NCBI GenBank assembly: GCA_035771175.1
Contig: CM069595.1
Location: 3,700,094 to 3,764,093 of the forward strand
From: Paratinospora sagittata
Lineage: Eukaryota > Streptophyta > Magnoliopsida > Ranunculales > Menispermaceae
Direction: 5' to 3'
DNA: 64,000 nt
The stretch's first letter is position 1. The number at the start of each line of letters is the position of its first letter. Below the pieces are notes generated by a model. The model worked only from the letters and a program-made list of their open reading frames with translations. It was not told the DNA's origin and ran no database searches. The position numbers and the translations under genes are program-made. Below are positions 58,885 to 64,000 of this stretch, piece by piece.

Positions 58885-60070
58885 TCTTCGAAGGTTTTGA
58901 CATGACAAATTAAAATTTAAAAATAAAAAAAACTTATAAAATAGTTTTTTATCGTTTCTGAAAACAACGAGTTTTTTTAATAAAAAGCAAAAAACTGTTT
59001 TCAAAATTTTTTGAATTAAATAAATTTTTGATATTTTAAAAAAACTTTAAAAAATGAGTTTTTTATCATTTTTTTTATAATAGTTTAGTTTCTTAACAAG
59101 AAGTAAAAATTGTTTTAAAATTTTTTTGAACCAAATAACTTTTTTAAAAATTATTAAATATTTTATATCAAAAAAACTGTTTTGACACTAGGAACCAAAC
59201 GGACCTAAAAATTCCATTGGCCTTTTGTTCGAAAGTTTGCGGTTACGTTAAGTAACAGAAGGTTTCTCTATACTTCTATTCTATCGTATATTATAATTAT
59301 CAAGGTGAAAATATTTGAAAATAACGACCGTTAGTTGGTTAAGACAGTAGACGGAAATACGAGACCTAATTCGGACCTCCTCTATTTAAGTCATCCACGT
59401 GTCATTCTGTTTAGCTGACAAGTGTCTCGTAGACCAAAAATGGTGAGAAGGATCCTTTATCCAAGCATTTTATTAATAACCCGATTTTCTAAAATCCTAT
59501 GTGTGTCATCCACGTGTTTATTCTAGAGTGTAGACAAGTGTCTCAAAACAAAAAATAGTGAAAATGATCCTTTATCAGAACATATTATTAGTGGTACAAG
59601 AAGATTGGAAAGGTCAAAAGAAAAAAGAAAAGAAAAAAAAAGTATGTCTAAGTTGCATGTTATAATATAATAACCATAACATGATGCTCTTAATCAAATA
59701 TAAATTAATAAATCAACTGTGTTAAAATCTTTTCAACTGATCTCGGGTTAAACTCGTAATGAGGGTAGAGGGTAGCTTCCTTTTTGCGAGTATATAACAT
59801 CGGGCAGTGAATTTCTCCTTTCATTCAGGGTTAGGATTAAGAACTCTAACTATGTCATCATCTTGCTCAATATTAGTTCGACTTAACATGTGATATGAAT
59901 AAAATATAACTAAGATGGATCTAAAAATTAATTTATTTTTGAGTAACATTTCTAAAATATCTAAAATTATGAACGAAAAGAAACTTGTTTTCCTAAATTT
60001 AGTGAATTGCACATTAATTTCTTATTTTTAAAGGGATAAAGATAATCTAAAACAAAAGCACATAAAGAGT
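58885..60070. other. AT-rich intergenic, no gene seen
   Basis: Contains a diffuse direct repetition near 59390-59420 and 59505-59535 (ATCCACGTGT..CAAGTGTCTC). No coding region. Confidence 0.45.
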
Positions 60071-60072
60071 GT

Positions 60073-60073
<1 letters not shown>

Positions 60074-60107
<34 letters not shown>
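60074..60107. repeat. (A)34 homopolymer
   Basis: 34 consecutive A bases directly before the diverged copy of the ECT leader. Confidence 0.95.
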
Positions 60108-60108
<1 letters not shown>

Positions 60109-60340
60109 CAGAAAAGCCCTAGAAAAACCCAAACCTAGCAAAGTTAATTTGGTATTGGGGGAGATGAGGAAAGAAAGTAACGGGAACAGAGTCCGTTAAA
60201 AAACCGAAGCTTTTCCGAGAGAGTTTGTAGCTTCGAAGAAATACCAAAACTGTCCTTCACACCTTCCACAAATTACAACATCCCCCCACGTCTATTTATT
60301 TTTCAGACAACACGGTGTTACCGACCAGACTGAACCGACT
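60105..60340 (-). repeat. Diverged copy of ECT 5' region
   Basis: Blocks in the same order and orientation as 58510-58850: GCAGAAAAGCCC, CTAGCAAAGTTA, GAGATGAGGAAAGAAAG, a GAGAGAGTTT block, GAAGAAATACCAAAA, and TTTTTCAGACAAC followed by GGTGTTA. No intact coding sequence follows it. Confidence 0.6.
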
Positions 60341-60944
60341 CTATCGTTAACATGAACCGGAAGCCCACGTTAACTCGAACCCGATTGGACTATTTTGCCC
60401 CTAGAGCCTCTAATATTCAGAAAGTCTATTTACGTTTTAAATGTTTCAAGTTGGAGAGTTTCAATCCTACACTTTATTTTGCAAGATACAAGTTCTGCCA
60501 TCAAAATTTGAGTGTAGTTGAATTAAATTGCTTTAAAATATATGGTCAATTTAGCACTAGTCTATATGACATTGAAAATATAGTAAATACAAAACATTTT
60601 CTAGGCCTAATTCTTTTTCATATGCTTTTTCTTTTGAGATTCTCCCAAAGCTAAGCAAAGAATACTATTCCCATAGTCTTTTACTTATACTATACAGGGT
60701 ATCATTATCAAAGCGTTTTAGCTTTGGGTTAGAATCTTCTTCCTCCACTGCTTCCTTCCTTGTGTATGTAGATCACAGTTATCCCTGGTAAAAATGACCA
60801 GCAGCACTAGGACAAACTTTAACATGTTAAAGATTCTTACCTCTCTCTCTCCGTGTTATTCACCTCTGCCCATGGTAGAATAATGTCTGTTTTTTTGCCT
60901 TGATCCTCTGGTTTCAGCTTTGGAAATCAAGTTTTTTATTAACT

Positions 60945-61087
60945 ATGTATATTATACACCTTACATCTATGGTGCTATTGTAGGAGTTGATGGTCCATTT
61001 GTAGGAATGCAACAGTAACGTACAGGATCAAGGCAATATCCCAAATGGTGGTCTGGAGTCTCACTTGTTGAGTGCTGGAACATTGAG
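60945..61087 (+). pseudogene. ECT coding-sequence fragment
   Basis: GGTGCTATTGTAGGAGTTGA, then CATTTGTAGGAATGCAACAG and GGTGGTCTGGAGTCTCA match exon 56593-56078 of the ECT gene. About 40-60 bp are missing on two sides of the first block, and a stop falls just after the CAACAG block. It lies on the opposite strand to the parent gene. A dead duplicated fragment, too short to encode a protein. Confidence 0.85.
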
Positions 61088-61268
61088 GTTGATCTGGCGA
61101 TGACATGTCGGGTCATCTCCATATATGTATATTACTATCTTCTTTGATCCATGTATTAGAAGAATTGGTTAATAGATAATCTGTATCTGATTTTCGAAAT
61201 AGTGTAACATATGACACAAAGCTACATTATCCCCATAACTGACGAATCTACTTAACAACCAAACCTGA

Positions 61269-63297
61269 CTAACTCAGAAAACTACAACTGAACTGGCCTC
61301 CCACAAAAGTCAGCTTTTCTATTTTGGTAACAAAATCCAAAGGAAGAGGGCAAAAAGTCCTGTCTGGGCCATAGAAATGAGGGAAGAAGTTGGAGCCGTC
61401 AATTGCTTCATAAACCAATCCATCCCCAAGCTGCAAGGATATGCATTCCAAATGAAAATTAATATTGGCATAAAAACTACATCAGAAAATATACACAAAG
61501 ACTGAGCATTAATATAGATTCAAGAACTTTTCTTCCATCCAATAAAATCAAATGAATAGGAACATGAAGACCTAGGTTTCATCTTTACAACAAATTTTAT
61601 TTCCATTATAGTCAAGATTCTTAAAAAAAGAAAAAAAAACCATATAGCAAACAAGAGCCCCCGAACCCCTTTTTTTTTCCAACAATTTAAGAAAACAATA
61701 ACTTTTCCATATAGAACAAACTTGTCTTTGATTTTTACAAGCTAATAACAGAGTTCACAAATAGAAACTGGCTGATACTGATGTACAAGTTAAATTGATA
61801 AGTTCCATACAGAATGAAGATCGTCTCAAGAAAGTCATGTATCTTCCAGATAGAATGCCTAGTTCCAAATTTTAACTTGCCCAGAGATTTATATATATGT
61901 TCTTATTGTACAAGGAGGATCTGATGATGATGTGTTACAAACATCAGATCCAGCATCATAATGATAATCACACCTGGATTGTTTCTTTGCTTCACAGAGC
62001 CTTAACACATTCAAAGCAAGTCAGTAACTTCATTTAGCTTCAACATCTTGAATGCACACTATATTTTTCCTGGAAAATGATGCTAGTACCTAGTTTTTTT
62101 CTCTGCCGCGAAACTTGCCACTTGATACTTCTCTAGATAATGAGTAGTTTATAAGTTCATTATACCGTGCCTACTATAAAGCACTTCAATGATTTTCCTA
62201 AAATTGATTCAAGTAATCAAACCATTAGCTTAGTGTAAAATGTCCACAATAGCATCGATGTGAAGTAGTATATATTTAGATTTGACTTGCAGGGTAGGCT
62301 AAGCAGTAGTGAATGCTTACAAGTTACAACCTCTCACGCTTCAAGGGTCGTCACTTTTTCCTCAAGAATATTAACTTAAGTAACAGACTAATTGCCGTAA
62401 AGTTTCCAAAGCAACAAAGTTTTGGTTGGAAAAATCATTGATAATTGATGCAATCAGCCAATCACCTGTTAAGGACAGTTGTGTAGTTTGTAATTCATAA
62501 TAATGCTATCTGTAGCCATAGGTAGTAGTTATTACAGTTGGGTTCATATGTCAAGACAGTTTGTTTTCTGTTAGTTTAAAAATTATTGGAAATTATTTTG
62601 CACAAATTCTTAATGGAAAAAAGACTATCAATTCAGCCTTTCACCAAAATGCTAGGGCTGTGAAACTGATGCATACCTTACATTCAGAAATTTGCTTTTT
62701 ACTGCCTTAATCCATGTCATTTCAGTAACTTAATTGAAGATTTATAAACAACAAACAAAGGAGAAAATAAATGTAACCATGTAATATTGCTCCATTTGAT
62801 AGGAATGTTTCAAGTATTTAACAGTCTCAAAGATTATCAACCTAAAATACCAACTGGTATGAACAATCAGAAAAAAAAATAAAAGCATCCTAATTATAAA
62901 TGAACCAAAAAAAAAAAAAAAAAGTTTTTATTATTAGATGAAAAAATACCTTCTTAGCGTCCACCTGGAGCAAGTAGAGATTATCCCTTCCTACGAAAAA
63001 ATTCTGCAAGATTGTCTGAACCTGCAGCACAGCAAATCAATCGATGGAATGATCAAGCTTATTAACGAAGAACCAAGAAGATATGATCAGCAGAGGCAAA
63101 AGCAATTAAGCACAAAGCAGATCAAGAGGAGAAACATTATTGAAGAGGAAATTAAGGACCTGATCGATCTTGCTGAGATGAAAAAAGCCGGATGTTTTAT
63201 CGAGATCTCCACCATAAACGCACCCGTTCTTCTGCAATTCCTCCACTTCCTCTTTAGTGCTAATTCTGTAAACGAATTCTGGAGCTTCGTTTTCCAT
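61269..63297 (-). CDS. DUF952 family protein
   Basis: Three exons: 63297-63160, 63021-62950, 61430-61269, all GT-AG and all in phase 0, giving 123 residues. The sequence starts MENEAPEFVYRISTKEEVEE, with YGGDLDKTSGFFHLSK, LYLLQVDAKK, LGDGLVYEAIDGSNFFPHFYG and a C-terminal PLPLDFVTKIEKLTFVGGQF. That is the usual DUF952 order (HLS near the N-terminus, a (L/Y)E..GG/DGS..FPH(I/F)YG block and a final LPL). The family is small, cytosolic and widespread in bacteria and plants; its biochemical role is not established. Intron 2 is long (about 1.5 kb) with no recognised insertion. The neighbouring WAT1-like gene is on the other strand, about 500 bp away. Confidence 0.85.
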
Positions 63298-63299
63298 TT

Positions 63300-63795
63300 C
63301 AACAAACAGATCTGAATCTGCTAGAACACAGAAATGAAAGGACTACAAACGCTACGTTATCGTGACTCCACCAGGTTTTTACTTAAAAAAATAATAATAA
63401 TAAATATTGCATATCAATTAGTAGGCCACTAACACATATAACGATGGTGCAGTGTAGTTGGTCACAATGGTAGCAAATTGTGCTCGAATTTAATTATGCA
63501 AGGTTCACTTCCTCTTTATGAGTTAATATCTGTATAGTGGCCTCTTAGTTATTGTGTTACTTTTTAAGGTCCAAGATGTCAAGACTACTTATAAGTTGAG
63601 TATTAGCCCATGAGATTTCTTGAGACTATTTTGTATACTAATTAATAAAATTAAAATTTTTTTTAAATCAGAATGTATTAGCTGTCTACTCTCTCTAAAT
63701 CAATGATATTGAAATTAATATAAATAATATCAAATTTAAGATCTCTATATGTTAAATTCCTGTAGTTTTTTTTAATCAACGAGTGATTTGGAAGA
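63300..63795. other. Intergenic between DUF952 and WAT1-like genes
   Basis: A region shared by two divergent gene starts; no clear TATA boxes could be assigned. Confidence 0.4.
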
Positions 63796-63799
63796 AGAG

Positions 63800-63969
63800 A
63801 TGGTGGTGTTACCGTGCTTAGTCATGCTCATAGTCGAAGTAAATATAGTTGTAGTGAACATCATCACCAAGCTTGCAATAGATTTCAGATTAAATCCATT
63901 CTTGTTCATGACATATAGACAAGTCGTTACAGCCATTGTAATGGCTCCATTTGTGTATTTTTTTGAAAG
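63800..63969 (+). CDS. WAT1-related (EamA/DMT) transporter, first exon, partial
   Basis: The ATG at 63800 opens 56 codons plus two bases, ending at a good donor (GAAAG before GTAAAC at 63970). The protein has a hydrophobic helix MVVLPCLVMLIVEVNIVVVN, then the family's first loop (ITKLAIDFRLNPFLFMTYRQ) and a second helix VVTAIVMAPFVYFFE. This is the typical first exon of plant WAT1/UMAMIT-type transporters (about 10 membrane helices), which carry amino acids or auxin-related compounds across plasma or vacuolar membranes. The rest lies beyond the window. Confidence 0.85.
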
Positions 63970-64000
63970 GTAAACTCATTATAAACATTTCTATGTAATT

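Noticed and set aside
60352..60654. 100-codon plus-strand frame starting MNRKPTLTR
   Set aside because: No recognisable domain and AT-rich composition; it follows the diverged ECT leader on the wrong strand.
62938..63315. 125-codon plus-strand frame
   Set aside because: Antisense to DUF952 exons 1 and 2, running through the intron.
63788..63799. Four-codon extension of the WAT1-like exon
   Set aside because: The frame there begins with TTG; the ATG at 63800 fits the family start.

Overview
The window is AT-rich nuclear DNA from a flowering plant, most likely a eudicot. It contains spliced genes with GT-AG introns, plant-specific families (NIMIN, boron transporter, DYW-type PPR, YTH/ECT, WAT1-like) and many plant transposon relics (Copia, TRIM, SINE, LINE, pogo-like). 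I could not fix the species; repeat style and gene set suggest a woody rosid, but this is an impression only.

Layout. 1-12.5 kb: three small NIMIN-type genes (NPR1-interacting EAR repressors of salicylic-acid signalling) at 458-757 (+), 4474-4860 (+) and 12106-12447 (-), separated by repeats. A 437-bp exact direct repeat (1-437 and 9696-10132) ends inside the first NIMIN coding region and marks the junction of a probable 9.7-kb tandem duplication. 12.5-25.7 kb: two TRIM elements, a four-exon LYR-motif protein gene, a decayed Copia element with LTRs and target-site duplication, and a 5'-truncated LINE. 25.8-31.1 kb: a 12-coding-exon BOR-type borate exporter on the minus strand. 31.2-41.9 kb: gene-poor DNA with a pogo/Tigger-like relic and two SINE copies. 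42.0-44.1 kb: an intronless DYW-class PPR gene. 46.3-51.6 kb: two tandem GDSL esterase/lipase genes with matching exon structure. 52.7-58.8 kb: a YTH-domain (ECT family) m6A reader. 58.9-61.1 kb: a diverged copy of the ECT 5' region and a small inverted ECT coding fragment. 61.3-63.3 kb: a DUF952 gene. 63.8 kb to the end: first exon of a WAT1/EamA-type transporter, cut by the window edge.

Apart from the NIMIN cluster and the GDSL pair the genes look functionally unrelated, as is usual in plant genomes. I saw no sign of an undescribed multi-gene system. The most interesting items are the duplication that beheaded a NIMIN gene, the paired tRNA-Val-like sequences inside a GDSL intron, the ECT-derived debris, and possible translational-control features of the boron transporter. 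Exon boundaries were set by hand from splice consensus, reading frame and family similarity; no alignment or expression data were used.
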